From assembly GCA_964367845.1 (NCBI GenBank), contig CAYIYW010000016.1, forward strand, positions 1-12,490: a stretch of 12,490 bases of DNA, read 5' to 3'. The position numbers and the translations under genes were made by a program. The notes below the pieces were generated by a model. It was not told where the DNA came from and ran no database searches. It saw only the letters and a list, made by a program, of their open reading frames with translations. This stretch comes from JAHFLV01 sp964367845 (lineage in GTDB: Bacteria; Patescibacteriota; Minisyncoccia; Phycocordibacterales; DATGWK01). Shown in pieces: positions 1-7,081 of the stretch. Numbering within the stretch: position 1 is the stretch's first letter; the number at the start of each line of letters is the position of its first letter.

Positions 1-2
1 AA

Positions 3-215
3 TACGACCTTGAATTCCGCGGGGCGGGGGAGTTAACAGGCAAAAACCAATGGGGTGTTTCCGATATCGGAATGGAAGCGCTTAAAAATCTGAAAATGGT
101 GGAAGCGGCGCGTACCGAGGCTAGGGCGGTTATTGAAAACAACTTGCTTAAAAATTTTCCGCTTCTTCAAGAAAAGATAAAAAACATTGAAAGTTCCGAT
201 ATTCATCTCGAGTAG
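3..215 (+). CDS. recG: ATP-dependent DNA helicase RecG, C-terminal fragment
   Basis: Frame 3 is open from the first bases to a TAG at 213-215 and gives about 70 residues beginning YDLEFRGAGELTGKNQWGVS. The DLEFRGxGE block followed by G..Q.G.sd and a helix with 'MVEAARTEA' is the conserved C-terminal end of RecG (superfamily 2 helicase, after motif VI). RecG regresses stalled replication forks and branch-migrates Holliday junctions in the cytoplasm. The rest of the gene lies left of the window. Its last 13 bp overlap, tail to tail, the end of the minus-strand dehydrogenase gene. Mfd/TRCF-type helicases share related motifs but not this tail, so RecG is preferred. Confidence 0.88.
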   Translation, partial: YDLEFRGAGELTGKNQWGVSDIGMEALKNLKMVEAARTEARAVIENNLLKNFPLLQEKIKNIESSDIHLE

Positions 216-1405
216 CGAAGTTGTGGCTCCGATATCTGTTTTCCGCCGGTATTTATTGTTTTGCCATTTTCGTAAACCACGAAATTTCTTTTCCAAAGCT
301 CTTTAAAAAACTCTTGCGGGGGCACTATTGCTTCCGGGGCAAAACTTCCGTTTTGAGAAATTCTTCCGTCTTTTATCATTTCCGCCATTATAACCGCGGA
401 AAATCCGGTGTCTATGTTTGAGCCAGAATCTTCCCAACCTTTGACTGGCGGAACAATACATTCCATTAAAATTCTTTTTTTCTTGCTGTTTTTGATGCCC
501 GCAACATCCACCCAAAGATTTTCTTGTTCTTTATATCCTTCTGGTGAATCCAATTTTTTTAATACTGGCGCCAACAGATCGAACGGGGCTATTTTTGCGC
601 CCTCAATTTTTAAAGGTTTGTCGCTGTGGAACCCCAAGTCTATGAGGCTGTGGATTTTTACCAGTGAATGTTCCGGAAAACCAGCGAAGAACCTTACGTT
701 TTTTAATCCTTTGTCTTTAAAATATTTATAAAATGTAAAAAGTTCGGGATGCTGAACCAAAAAGCATTTTTGTTTTCCTATCGCGCGGTAATTTCTTTCT
801 CTAACTATTTCCAAGGGTTTTCTTTGAACCCACTGCCCGTTTTCAACAAGCCTTGGATCGTATGTAAATTCTTCCAAAATGCTTTTCATTGAAAACGGCA
901 CTACGAATTTATCCATATTAGAATCCCACGCAAAACCTACATCCACGCTTTCAAGTTGGTCAAACTTTTCCGAAGCATATTTTAACATTACATTTCCTAT
1001 GCCTGGCACGGATCCGCAGCCGGTAATCGCCGTTTTGCCTATTTTCTTGAATTTTTTATTCATATTGAGCTGTTGGCGGGTCAGCTCAATCCAAGAGCCC
1101 AAATCAACGCAGTTCATGTTTACAGCAAGGCATGCTTTGTAAACATTCACATTCCAATACATATCCGCGCAATTAATAACAACATCTGATCCGGATTTTT
1201 TTAAAAGTTTTATAATTTCTTCTGTATTTCTAAGATCTATCCGCTTAAAAACCGCTTTGCGGTTTTTAAATTTTCGCAATAGTTTGCGTATTTTTGTTTG
1301 GTATAAGTCTGCTGTAATTATGGAGTATCCCCGCAAAAGCAGATCCTTTGCCACTATAAGCCCCTGCATTCCATCGGCCCCCAAAATTACAAAGTCGTAT
1401 TTCAT
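203..1405 (-). CDS. Saccharopine dehydrogenase-like NAD(P)-dependent oxidoreductase
   Basis: A 400-residue protein. It opens with a Rossmann beta-strand and dinucleotide-binding loop (GADGMQG, residues 9-15) after MKYDFVIL. A second Rossmann core strand (DVVINCADMYWNVNVYKAC) and 'VDLGS' follow, as in the saccharopine/carboxynorspermidine dehydrogenase family. A glycine-rich 'GCGSVPGIGNVM' segment begins the substrate-domain half, also typical of the family. Members interconvert an amino acid plus an oxo-acid or aldehyde with a secondary amine using NAD(P)H. The actual substrate cannot be read from the sequence. The ATG at 1403-1405 lies only 9 bp after the ATP-grasp gene's stop, with a weak AAGAA as the only SD-like element, so the two are probably co-transcribed and coupled. 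The 3' end overlaps recG by 13 bp. Family is fairly sure; lysine metabolism is not claimed. Confidence 0.82.
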   Translation of the reverse strand: MKYDFVILGADGMQGLIVAKDLLLRGYSIITADLYQTKIRKLLRKFKNRKAVFKRIDLRNTEEIIKLLKKSGSDVVINCADMYWNVNVYKACLAVNMNCVDLGSWIELTRQQLNMNKKFKKIGKTAITGCGSVPGIGNVMLKYASEKFDQLESVDVGFAWDSNMDKFVVPFSMKSILEEFTYDPRLVENGQWVQRKPLEIVRERNYRAIGKQKCFLVQHPELFTFYKYFKDKGLKNVRFFAGFPEHSLVKIHSLIDLGFHSDKPLKIEGAKIAPFDLLAPVLKKLDSPEGYKEQENLWVDVAGIKNSKKKRILMECIVPPVKGWEDSGSNIDTGFSAVIMAEMIKDGRISQNGSFAPEAIVPPQEFFKELWKRNFVVYENGKTINTGGKQISEPQLRYSR

Positions 1406-1414
1406 AAATAATTC

Positions 1415-2728
1415 TTATACTAAATATCCCCAAGATTGCAGTTTGTCGCTATCTGTGTGCCAGCGAAGGCCGATATCTGTTCTATAAAATTTATTTTGCA
1501 ATATTATGTTGTCTATCCGGTTATGGGCCATTCTGCGGGCTTCGGCTACAGTAATGCCGGAACCGGTTACTACCAGCGCGTAGCCGGACTCTCCCGCTAG
1601 GTGCCAGTCGTCGTTTACAAGTTTTACGTCTCCCAGATGGATGCCGTCCAAGTTCGGTTTTTTAAATACTATAGAAAGATCCCTGTAAATTTCTGAAGCG
1701 CCCTTATCGTTATATGGAAACGGCGGCACCGCAACAACAATACCCACCTGAAATCCTTTTTTTGTGCGAAGGTCAAACTGTTCGCCTTTGGCCAATTTCA
1801 ACAGCCAGTCGCCGGTTGGCGATAAAATGCCGTCAAGCTGTATTGAGATTGTCGGGTATCCAAAACGCGCCGTAAATTCTAGAGGGTAAACATCGGTGCT
1901 GTTCGCGATGCAGTTGATATCGATATATCCCACGTAATTGCTTTTTGCCAAGGGTTCTTTCATTTTTTCAAGCGTTGCTTTAAAAATTGGATTGGGGTTG
2001 CTCCAATACATCAGAGTCCCCATTTCCGGAGTGAACGGACCTATGTCGCTCGGAAAAAGCTTTTTATGTTCAAAATTAATATTTACGGGGTAAATAAAAT
2101 CTTTTCCGTTGAAAAACGCTCCGATTCCAATTTCAACTCCAGAAACAAATTTTTGGAGTTGGAACTTTTTGTATTTTTTAGACCAGCTGTCCTTATTATG
2201 CGTAAGAACTTCGGTCAAGTCGTTGCCATATTCGTCGTTTCCTATGAATAAAATGCTTTTCTGTTCTGAGAGCACATTGCCGGACGGCTTAAACACATAT
2301 CTGCCAGGATTTTTTTTAAGGAAATCGATTGCTTCTTCGTAATTAAAGAAATTCCAATTGGGGAGAGTGGTCATGCCTACCGCCGACATCTCTTGCTGGC
2401 CGAATTCGCGGTCTTCCTCAAGCTTATCGCTGTATTCGCTGGGGCCTATAACCAATTTTCCCTCTTTTCTCAATGAGTTTGCGGTTTTACCCCAGCCCGT
2501 GTCGTCAAAAACAATAACATCAGCCCAGTCTTTAAAATCTTCCCAGCGGTCGACGGCTTCGACAAATCCGCTATAAAATTCTTTGTCGTCAGGACTTCTG
2601 TGCCAAAATTTTACTTCGTGCCCTTCATTTTTTATTTTCCACGCAAGGTCTCCGCTTAGGCTTTCCCAAGATATAAAAAGAAATTTTATCGGTTTTTGGT
2701 TTTCGTGGTTTTTTTCTCCGTTTGCCAT
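1415..2728 (-). CDS. Diverged PurD-family (GAR synthetase-like) ATP-grasp ligase
   Basis: A 437-residue protein colinear with phosphoribosylamine-glycine ligase (PurD). It has 'IGPSEYSDKLEEDREFGQQ' (94-112, compare the PurD GPS..AA.LE.SK block), the ATP-grasp strand 'YVFKPSG' (144-150), and 'EHKKLFPSDIGPFTPEMGT' (220-238, matching the PurD DHKR..D.DtGPNTGGMG signature). 'PLEFTARFGYPT' (282-293) matches E.N.RFGDPE, the magnesium/ATP site. The PurD C-terminal domain ends with 'VVTGSGITVAEAR' and 'FYRTDIG' (387-420). The N-terminal phosphate-binding loop of true PurD (GSGGREHAL) is replaced here by 'ISWESLSGDLAW' (19-30), and GGMGAYSP by PEMGTLMYWS. ATP-dependent ligation via an acyl phosphate is likely retained; use of phosphoribosylamine is doubtful. 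No other purine gene is in view. It is first in a two-gene unit with the dehydrogenase. General annotation pipelines would probably call it purD. Confidence 0.8.
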   Translation of the reverse strand: MANGEKNHENQKPIKFLFISWESLSGDLAWKIKNEGHEVKFWHRSPDDKEFYSGFVEAVDRWEDFKDWADVIVFDDTGWGKTANSLRKEGKLVIGPSEYSDKLEEDREFGQQEMSAVGMTTLPNWNFFNYEEAIDFLKKNPGRYVFKPSGNVLSEQKSILFIGNDEYGNDLTEVLTHNKDSWSKKYKKFQLQKFVSGVEIGIGAFFNGKDFIYPVNINFEHKKLFPSDIGPFTPEMGTLMYWSNPNPIFKATLEKMKEPLAKSNYVGYIDINCIANSTDVYPLEFTARFGYPTISIQLDGILSPTGDWLLKLAKGEQFDLRTKKGFQVGIVVAVPPFPYNDKGASEIYRDLSIVFKKPNLDGIHLGDVKLVNDDWHLAGESGYALVVTGSGITVAEARRMAHNRIDNIILQNKFYRTDIGLRWHTDSDKLQSWGYLV

Positions 2729-2760
2729 AATTTTTTGAAAAAAATTTTCCTAACTACTTC

Positions 2761-2789
2761 ATTATTCACTTTATCTTAAAAAAATACAA
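2761..2789 (-). promoter_or_regulatory. Predicted sigma-70-type promoter of the ATP-grasp/dehydrogenase pair
   Basis: On the minus strand, TTGTAT (plus 2784-2789) and AATAAT (plus 2761-2766) are separated by exactly 17 bp, giving a start near 2754 and a leader of about 25 nt before the ATG at 2728. The leader has only a weak AGGA far upstream and no good Shine-Dalgarno near the start. The area is very AT-rich, so a chance match is possible. Confidence 0.4.
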
Positions 2790-2820
2790 TACTTTTTAAA
2801 ATTTTAAGTGGATAAGTTTT

Positions 2821-2840
2821 TTATTTTTTTAAAAAAATAA
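2821..2840. repeat. Perfect 20-nt A/T palindrome beside the scaffold gap
   Basis: TTA, seven T, seven A, TAA form a perfect inverted repeat immediately before the N run. It could be part of the 3' trailer of the PHP gene. It could equally be a low-complexity sequence where the assembly stopped, since simple palindromic A/T tracts break assemblers. It lacks the GC stem of an intrinsic terminator. Confidence 0.45.
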
Positions 2841-2843
2841 AAA

Positions 2844-2943
2844 NNNNNNNNNNNNNNNNNNNNNNNNNNNNNNNNNNNNNNNNNNNNNNNNNNNNNNNNN
2901 NNNNNNNNNNNNNNNNNNNNNNNNNNNNNNNNNNNNNNNNNNN
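2844..2943. other. Scaffold gap (100 N)
   Basis: Exactly 100 N, the conventional placeholder for a gap of unknown size. It cuts the 3' end of the PHP-domain gene. Any reading through it, including the nominal Phe/Ile/Lys tail to position 2821, is meaningless. Linkage and order of the left part (1-2843) relative to the right part rest on scaffolding alone. Confidence 0.98.
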
Positions 2944-4053
2944 GTTAGAGAATATCCAAGGTTTGCCGTCTTTCCAGATTTCGGCGTAGTATACTCCCGG
3001 TTCGGAGATCTCCTCTATAAGCAGTATGCCTCTGCCTTCCTTTATGGCTTTTCCGTTTTTTAAAATTCTGAGCGTTGTATCGCGCGGATTCGCGTGCGGA
3101 GGAGCCTGAACGGTCAAGATTGTTTTTTGGTTTTTTGTTTCTTTTTCCCTTGTTTGCGAAACTATGCTTCCAGGGAGAAATACGCTCTCGTTATTTATTG
3201 CATAAAACCGGAATCCTTTTGATTTTCCGAAAATCTCAAAGGCGAAATAACTTTGCCCATTTTTTACCGATTCAATTACAGATTTTTCCGAAAGTTCATT
3301 TGCCCAAATATGCGTTGTAATCAATTTGAACGTGTTGTCGTACGAACCTAGTTTGGGGCCGATTTTATAAAACAGCCGGTAGTTGTCGTGAGTATCATTG
3401 CCGGCGAAAGCCGGAAGCGGTTCATATTGGTTTAAATAGCGCCAACGCGGAAGATTGGGAACATCATTAAAAATATACGCCAGGTTCCAATTCCACGGCA
3501 ACAGAGCTTGGAAGTATGTATATATCAAGCCGAGTTTGCTTTGCTGGAGAATATGGGCGTGGAGATTTATGATTTCGATTCCATCAAGCGCCACCAACTG
3601 CCCGGTTTCGGAAAATTCTATGTGGTTTGCAAGCGCCAGAGAGCCTTGCTTGCGCAGTGAAGCGACATTTCTTTTCCAATCGTCCTCCGGCGTAAAATTA
3701 TTCGGCAGAGGAAGAGCTAATATTGTAATACCCTCATTTTTAGAAATTTCCGCTCCCGCAATGAAAAGAATGTTTTCAAAAAATCCTTTTTTGGATTTTT
3801 CGTATAGTTCCGGGGACCAATGGTCGGTCATTACTACGAAATCAATTTGGTTGTTTTTTCCGGCTTCCACAATATCTTCAAATTTTCCATCCGAATCGTG
3901 CGAGAGCTCAGAATGCAGATGGATTATTCCCCGGTAATCGTTGGGAAATTTATAGTTTTTAATCGATTGCCCATACGATATGTATGCAAACAGCAATACT
4001 ATTGCGATAAAAAACAGAAATCTTAATGCCAAAGTCCATGCCAAGTTTTTCAA
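2944..4053 (-). CDS. Membrane-anchored PHP-domain phosphoesterase, 3' end lost in gap
   Basis: About 370 residues are readable. Residues 9-27 are a hydrophobic signal anchor, so the enzyme domain is predicted outside the membrane. The PHP metal-binding motifs occur in order: HLHS (45-48), HD (52-53), TDH (76-78), GAE (100-102), NH (143-144) and GNDTHD (218-223). PHP domains are multi-metal phosphoesterases or hydrolases; the substrate here is unknown. The C-terminal part, from about residue 260, looks like the beta-rich tail of PHP proteins that usually ends with a phrase like 'W..SNPIYV'. The readable end 'PWIFSN' suggests only a few codons are missing (inference). A TTG start at 4051-4053 is chosen because AGGAAAGG sits 8 nt upstream and an extended -10 lies beyond it. 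Confidence 0.85.
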
Positions 4054-4061
4054 ATTGCAAG

Positions 4062-4069
4062 CCTTTCCT
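4062..4069 (-). promoter_or_regulatory. Ribosome binding site deciding the TTG start of the PHP gene
   Basis: Minus-strand AGGAAAGG ends 8 nt before the TTG at 4053. It is one of the few recognisable Shine-Dalgarno sites in the window, and no in-frame ATG lies nearby, so it supports the unusual TTG start. Confidence 0.6.
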
Positions 4070-4082
4070 AAATCTAAAATTT

Positions 4083-4091
4083 ATTATATCA
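4083..4091 (-). promoter_or_regulatory. Extended -10 promoter element of the PHP gene
   Basis: The minus strand carries TGATATAAT, a consensus TGn plus TATAAT, about 30 nt upstream of the TTG start. No clear -35 is seen, as expected for extended -10 promoters. The identical nonamer occurs at 8855-8863 in front of the 70-residue membrane protein. It sits in the 51-bp divergent space between the PHP gene and the tRNA. Confidence 0.55.
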
Positions 4092-4104
4092 TAAACGCAA
4101 CTCT

Positions 4105-4191
4105 GGAAGGGTGCCTGAGCGGTTTAAGGGGATGGTCTTGAAAACCATTAGGGGAGAAATCCCCTCGCGAGTTCGAATCTCGCCCCTTCCA
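4105..4191 (+). tRNA. tRNA-Ser (anticodon UGA)
   Basis: A full class II cloverleaf: acceptor stem GGAAGGG with CCCTTCC, a D-arm containing the AGCGGTTTAA loop, and an anticodon arm whose stem around CTTGAAA gives anticodon TGA. A long variable arm GGGGAGAAATCCCC and a T-arm GCGAG-TTCGAAT-CTCGC follow. The anticodon arm is laid out as in E. coli serT. It reads UCA and related serine codons. CCA is not encoded (the next bases are CAA), so a CCA-adding enzyme is needed. The discriminator base is A (4191) rather than the G usual in bacterial tRNA-Ser. A truncated kinase reading frame abuts its 3' end. Confidence 0.95.
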
Positions 4192-4211
4192 CAATATTTG
4201 CTATAAGAATA

Positions 4212-4628
4212 ATGCTCCGCGAAAAAGGCAGGGGATTTAACCCGCAGAATGTAAACGAAATTGTTTCGGCAATGGTTGTTAAAATTTTAAAGCGCGGCGG
4301 AAATGTTATTTTGGATTCAGATTTTGCCGATGGCAAAAAAAGAAAGAGTTTAGAAAAGTCCGCTCGAAAATTCAGGGCAAAAGTTGTTTATTTACGAGCG
4401 TTCTGCGATAGGGACATTATGTTGGGGCGTTTGCTTAAAAATTCGGCGGTTGCTATCCGTGAGCATTTGCGCAGGACGCCCTGGCACTACAATTGGTCAA
4501 AAGCGGACGGAGGAAAATATTTACTCAAAAGATTCGGCGTTAAATTTTTAGCGGAAATCGATACCGCCAAATCCTCGGTTTGGAAAAAGAAGCTAAAAAT
4601 TGTGGCAGGTAAACTCAAAAAATTCTAG
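4212..4628 (+). pseudogene. P-loop kinase (AAA_33/zeta-like) fragment lacking its P-loop
   Basis: A 138-residue frame beginning MLREKGRGF. 'ILKRGGNVILDSDFADGKKR' is the Walker-B-like strand and following helix of small P-loop kinases (AAA_33, zeta-toxin/polynucleotide-kinase type). 'VVYLRAFCDRDIMLGRLL' is the next strand with the arginine of the lid helix. The ATP-binding GxxGxGKS/T, which should lie about 30-40 residues before 'LREKG', is absent. The frame stays open upstream (no stop back to the TAG at 4149-4151), and 'FAIRIMLREKG' resembles the family's 'DDIR..L' segment, so homology runs to within a few bases of the tRNA 3' end at 4191. The head therefore seems to have been replaced at the tRNA. 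It is probably non-functional as a kinase. A misassembly is the main alternative. Confidence 0.65.
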
Positions 4629-4677
4629 ACTTTTGCTTCAGTATTTGCTAGTTTGATTCTAGAGTTTTTTAGTTTTT

Positions 4678-4684
4678 GGAGGGA
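4678..4684 (+). promoter_or_regulatory. Ribosome binding site of the HD-domain gene
   Basis: GGAGGGA lies 2-8 nt before the ATG at 4687. It is the strongest Shine-Dalgarno match in front of any gene here, against a background of weak or missing sites, and fixes this start. The 50 bp before it hold two ATTCTAGA boxes (around 4622 and 4657), of unknown meaning. Confidence 0.65.
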
Positions 4685-4686
4685 GT

Positions 4687-5292
4687 ATGTTTCCGAGCTT
4701 GTTTCAGGACCGTCCGCAATATTTTTCGATAGAGGAAATGATAGCGCTCATTGACGAGCCGAATCGTTCGACATGTTTTTCAATTCTTGAGGACAATCGC
4801 GAATTGTTTCAAAAAGTCCAGGGTTCAACCCATAATCATCAAAACTGGCCAGGGGGCTATTTTGATCATGTTCAGGAAGTCATGAATTTGGGGATTCTTT
4901 TGTACTGGGCTCTTAACTTTGCTCGCCCATTGCCATTTTCTCTTTCCGATTTGCTCCTGGCTGTTTTTCTGCATGATATTGAAAAGCCGTGGAAATACGA
5001 AATAGGTCCGGACGGTGAGCTTTGCCACAAGTCCTCAATGGCAACCAAAGAAGACCATCAGTGTTTCAGAATGGCAAAACTTGCCCAATACGGAATTGTT
5101 TTTACTCCCGAACAGGAAAATGGGATGAAATATGCCGAAGGAGAATTAAACGATTACTCGAGCAAGCACAGGGTTATGGGGCCGCTTGCGGCCGCCGCGC
5201 ACATGTGCGATGTCGCGAGCGCCCGGATTTGGTTCAACCATCCAATGGAAAAAAACGACTCATGGCCTGGCGCCAAAAGAATTCGAGATTAA
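4687..5292 (+). CDS. HD-domain metal-dependent phosphohydrolase
   Basis: A complete 201-residue protein. HD-superfamily metal ligands are visible: H61 in 'GGYFDHVQEVM', the doublet H96-D97 in 'AVFLHDIEKPW', and D175 in 'AAHMCDVASA'. HD proteins of this type hydrolyse nucleotides or phosphodiesters with bound divalent metals in the cytoplasm. The sequence does not show the substrate; the 'HNHQNWPGGYFDHV' region resembles stand-alone HD hydrolases rather than RelA/SpoT or HD-GYP proteins. No partner domain is fused. It has its own strong ribosome binding site and a downstream terminator, so it is probably monocistronic or co-transcribed with the broken kinase. It converges on the cyclase gene. 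Confidence 0.8.
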   Translation: MFPSLFQDRPQYFSIEEMIALIDEPNRSTCFSILEDNRELFQKVQGSTHNHQNWPGGYFDHVQEVMNLGILLYWALNFARPLPFSLSDLLLAVFLHDIEKPWKYEIGPDGELCHKSSMATKEDHQCFRMAKLAQYGIVFTPEQENGMKYAEGELNDYSSKHRVMGPLAAAAHMCDVASARIWFNHPMEKNDSWPGAKRIRD

Positions 5293-5301
5293 TTTTTAAC
5301 T

Positions 5302-5328
5302 CCTCCGACCGCGGTCGGAGGGTTTTTT
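5302..5328 (+). terminator. Intrinsic terminator after the HD-domain gene
   Basis: A perfect 20-nt palindrome (5302-5321, CCTCCGACCG then CGGTCGGAGG) is followed by G and six T. It closes the plus-strand HD gene and sits between convergent genes; the cyclase stop codon (5327-5329) overlaps its T tract. Read on the minus strand the hairpin is followed by a poorer T run, so termination is mainly for the plus strand. Confidence 0.9.
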
Positions 5329-7081
5329 ATTCCAAAGAATAAATTTCAATTTGTTCGTTTCTGCCTTTGACTGAAGTTTTGCCCAAGGATTTTAGATTTT
5401 CGGTTTTTGAGAGTTTGTTTTTGGTTGTTTCTCCCAAAATAATATGCGTGCCATATTCTTTGTTTAGCCCTTCAAGCCTGGAGGCCACGTTTACCGTGTC
5501 CCCGATTGCGGTGTAGTCAAATCTTTCTTCGGAGCCGATATTTCCAACAACTGCTTTGCCGGTGTAAATTCCCACTCCTATGTCGATTGGTTCTTTGCCA
5601 AAGTTTTTAAGTTCGCTGTTGAACTTATGAAGTTCTTCGAGCATTTCTTTTGCCGCAATCACCGCTAAATCGGCATGGTTTTTTTCTGGAAGAGGGGCGC
5701 CCCAAAAGGCCATTATCGCGTCGCCTATGAATTTATCGACAACTCCACGGTTTCGCATTATTGCGCCGGTCATGGACGTAAAATATTTATTTAGCGTAAA
5801 AACCAGTTCTTGGGGAGTTGTTTTTTCGGAAAGTTTGGTAAATCCTCTGATATCGGAAAATAAAATCGTAATTTCTCTTTCCTCCCCGCCCAAAGAAACT
5901 GATTTCGGATTTTTCAAAAGCTCGCTTAAAATTTCTTTTGAAACATATTTTCCGAAGATATTTTTTATTTTCCTCTTTTCTTTATCGAGCGCCAGGTACC
6001 GGTACACCAAAAGAGAAAGCGAAGAAATGATCCAAGATATATTTATGTGTACAATGGGTGCGAGCGTTCCTTGCGTAAATATCTCCGCGGACGCGACTAT
6101 CTGCAGTACTCCAAATCCAATCGCTCCCAAAATAAATATCCAAATGCTCTCCGCGGCAAAAAACAAAACAAGCGGAACCCCCGCGGCCAGCATTATCCAA
6201 ACAGCGCTTGCTGTTGGGTTTATTTCGCGCAGGCGCTCTCCGGACAAAAACATGTTTAATATTTGCGCTTGTATTTCCACCCCCGGCATTTGGGTTCCCT
6301 TGGAAAGGGGGGTCGCTTTTTCATCATGGAGGTCCGCGGCCGTGGCGCCAATTAGTACGATTTTATCTTTAAAAAATCCGCTGGGAATTTCTTCAAACAG
6401 CCTGTAAAAAGGAATCCGTCTTATCGAGCGCGATTCTGTTTTAAAAAATATTCTTTCCACATCGAGAGTGTCCGAGTAATTCGGCAGTTCGTTTGCGGAC
6501 GACTTGGCAAGTTCGTAAGCGAACGAATTTATTAGTTCTCCTTTATGGAAGATTTTTACCGGGAATTTACGTACAATATTATCGGCGTCCAAAATAAGGT
6601 TTATATGGCCGGTTTTGGTATTTTGCCTATCCAAAAAAATCGGCAGGGTTTTTTGCAAGTTCGGGGCGGAAGGGATTTTGTCTTTCGCAAGCAGAAGCGG
6701 GAAGCCTTCGGTAGGCAAAACAACGCCGTAGGAGATTGCCGAAAGAGCCGATTGCAAAATGGCGTCGTCGCCCGGCCCAACGCGCGAAGGTTCGGCGAAA
6801 AGAACGTCTATCCCAGCGCTTTTGGGTTTTCCGCCCGGGGCGTTTTCTAAAGCCAAAAGAGCGTCAGCGAAATATCTTCTGGGCCATGGCCATTGCCCAA
6901 GTTTTTGGAGGGAATCATTGTCGATTTCAACTACTATTATTTGGGGGTTCAGGGAGCTATGCGAAAAAAGAATGTCGGAGAAGAAATTTTCTGTTCCCGA
7001 AAAAAGCCCCAGTGATAGCGAAATAAAAGTTATGACTCCCGCGCCAAGCGATATTAAAACGCTTGTAATTTTTTTGCTCAT
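5327..7081 (-). CDS. CHASE2-domain class III adenylate/guanylate cyclase
   Basis: A 584-residue protein. The N-terminal segment around residues 5-27 is hydrophobic. CHASE2 spans about 30-285, with 'VVEIDNDSLQKLGQWPWPR' and 'FFKDKIVLIGATAADLHDEK', and is an extracytoplasmic sensor domain. Three membrane helices follow (about 292-310, 312-332, 343-361), then a cytoplasmic class III cyclase domain (about 400-584). Catalytic residues look intact: metal-binding D410 (FSDIRGF) and D454 (FIGDAIMAFWG), substrate-base K450 and T524, transition-state N531 and R535. The Lys/Thr pair favours ATP over GTP, so cAMP is the likely product. Start and stop give a typical family length. The ATG overlaps the FecR stop as ATGA, implying translational coupling and joint action with FecR. 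Confidence 0.93.
   Translation of the reverse strand: MSKKITSVLISLGAGVITFISLSLGLFSGTENFFSDILFSHSSLNPQIIVVEIDNDSLQKLGQWPWPRRYFADALLALENAPGGKPKSAGIDVLFAEPSRVGPGDDAILQSALSAISYGVVLPTEGFPLLLAKDKIPSAPNLQKTLPIFLDRQNTKTGHINLILDADNIVRKFPVKIFHKGELINSFAYELAKSSANELPNYSDTLDVERIFFKTESRSIRRIPFYRLFEEIPSGFFKDKIVLIGATAADLHDEKATPLSKGTQMPGVEIQAQILNMFLSGERLREINPTASAVWIMLAAGVPLVLFFAAESIWIFILGAIGFGVLQIVASAEIFTQGTLAPIVHINISWIISSLSLLVYRYLALDKEKRKIKNIFGKYVSKEILSELLKNPKSVSLGGEEREITILFSDIRGFTKLSEKTTPQELVFTLNKYFTSMTGAIMRNRGVVDKFIGDAIMAFWGAPLPEKNHADLAVIAAKEMLEELHKFNSELKNFGKEPIDIGVGIYTGKAVVGNIGSEERFDYTAIGDTVNVASRLEGLNKEYGTHIILGETTKNKLSKTENLKSLGKTSVKGRNEQIEIYSLE

Noticed and set aside
3401..3414. CCGGC-GAAA-GCCGG hairpin with a GNRA loop
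   Set aside because: It falls in the middle of the PHP gene over the metal-binding GND..H region and is explained by the coding need; no second copy seen.
3455..3937. 160-residue plus-strand frame opposite the PHP gene
   Set aside because: Antisense to the metal-binding half of the PHP domain; no domain or start signal.
4171..4191. Direct repeat of the tRNA-Ser 3' end as an att pair
   Set aside because: I looked for a second copy of the T-arm/acceptor end within the window and found none; any partner would lie outside.
5727..6407. 226-residue plus-strand frame opposite the cyclase
   Set aside because: It lies wholly opposite the catalytic and TM part of the cyclase, has no motif and no ribosome binding site.
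6490..6525. Sequence GGACGACTTGGCAAGTTCG resembling the palindromic repeat
   Set aside because: The match is short, the ends do not pair, and the encoded residues fit the CHASE2 domain without an insertion.
7078..7081. Possible UGA recoding as in Gracilibacteria/SR1
   Set aside because: UGA ends the FecR gene exactly at the cyclase start (ATGA), and no gene in the window needs UGA read through.
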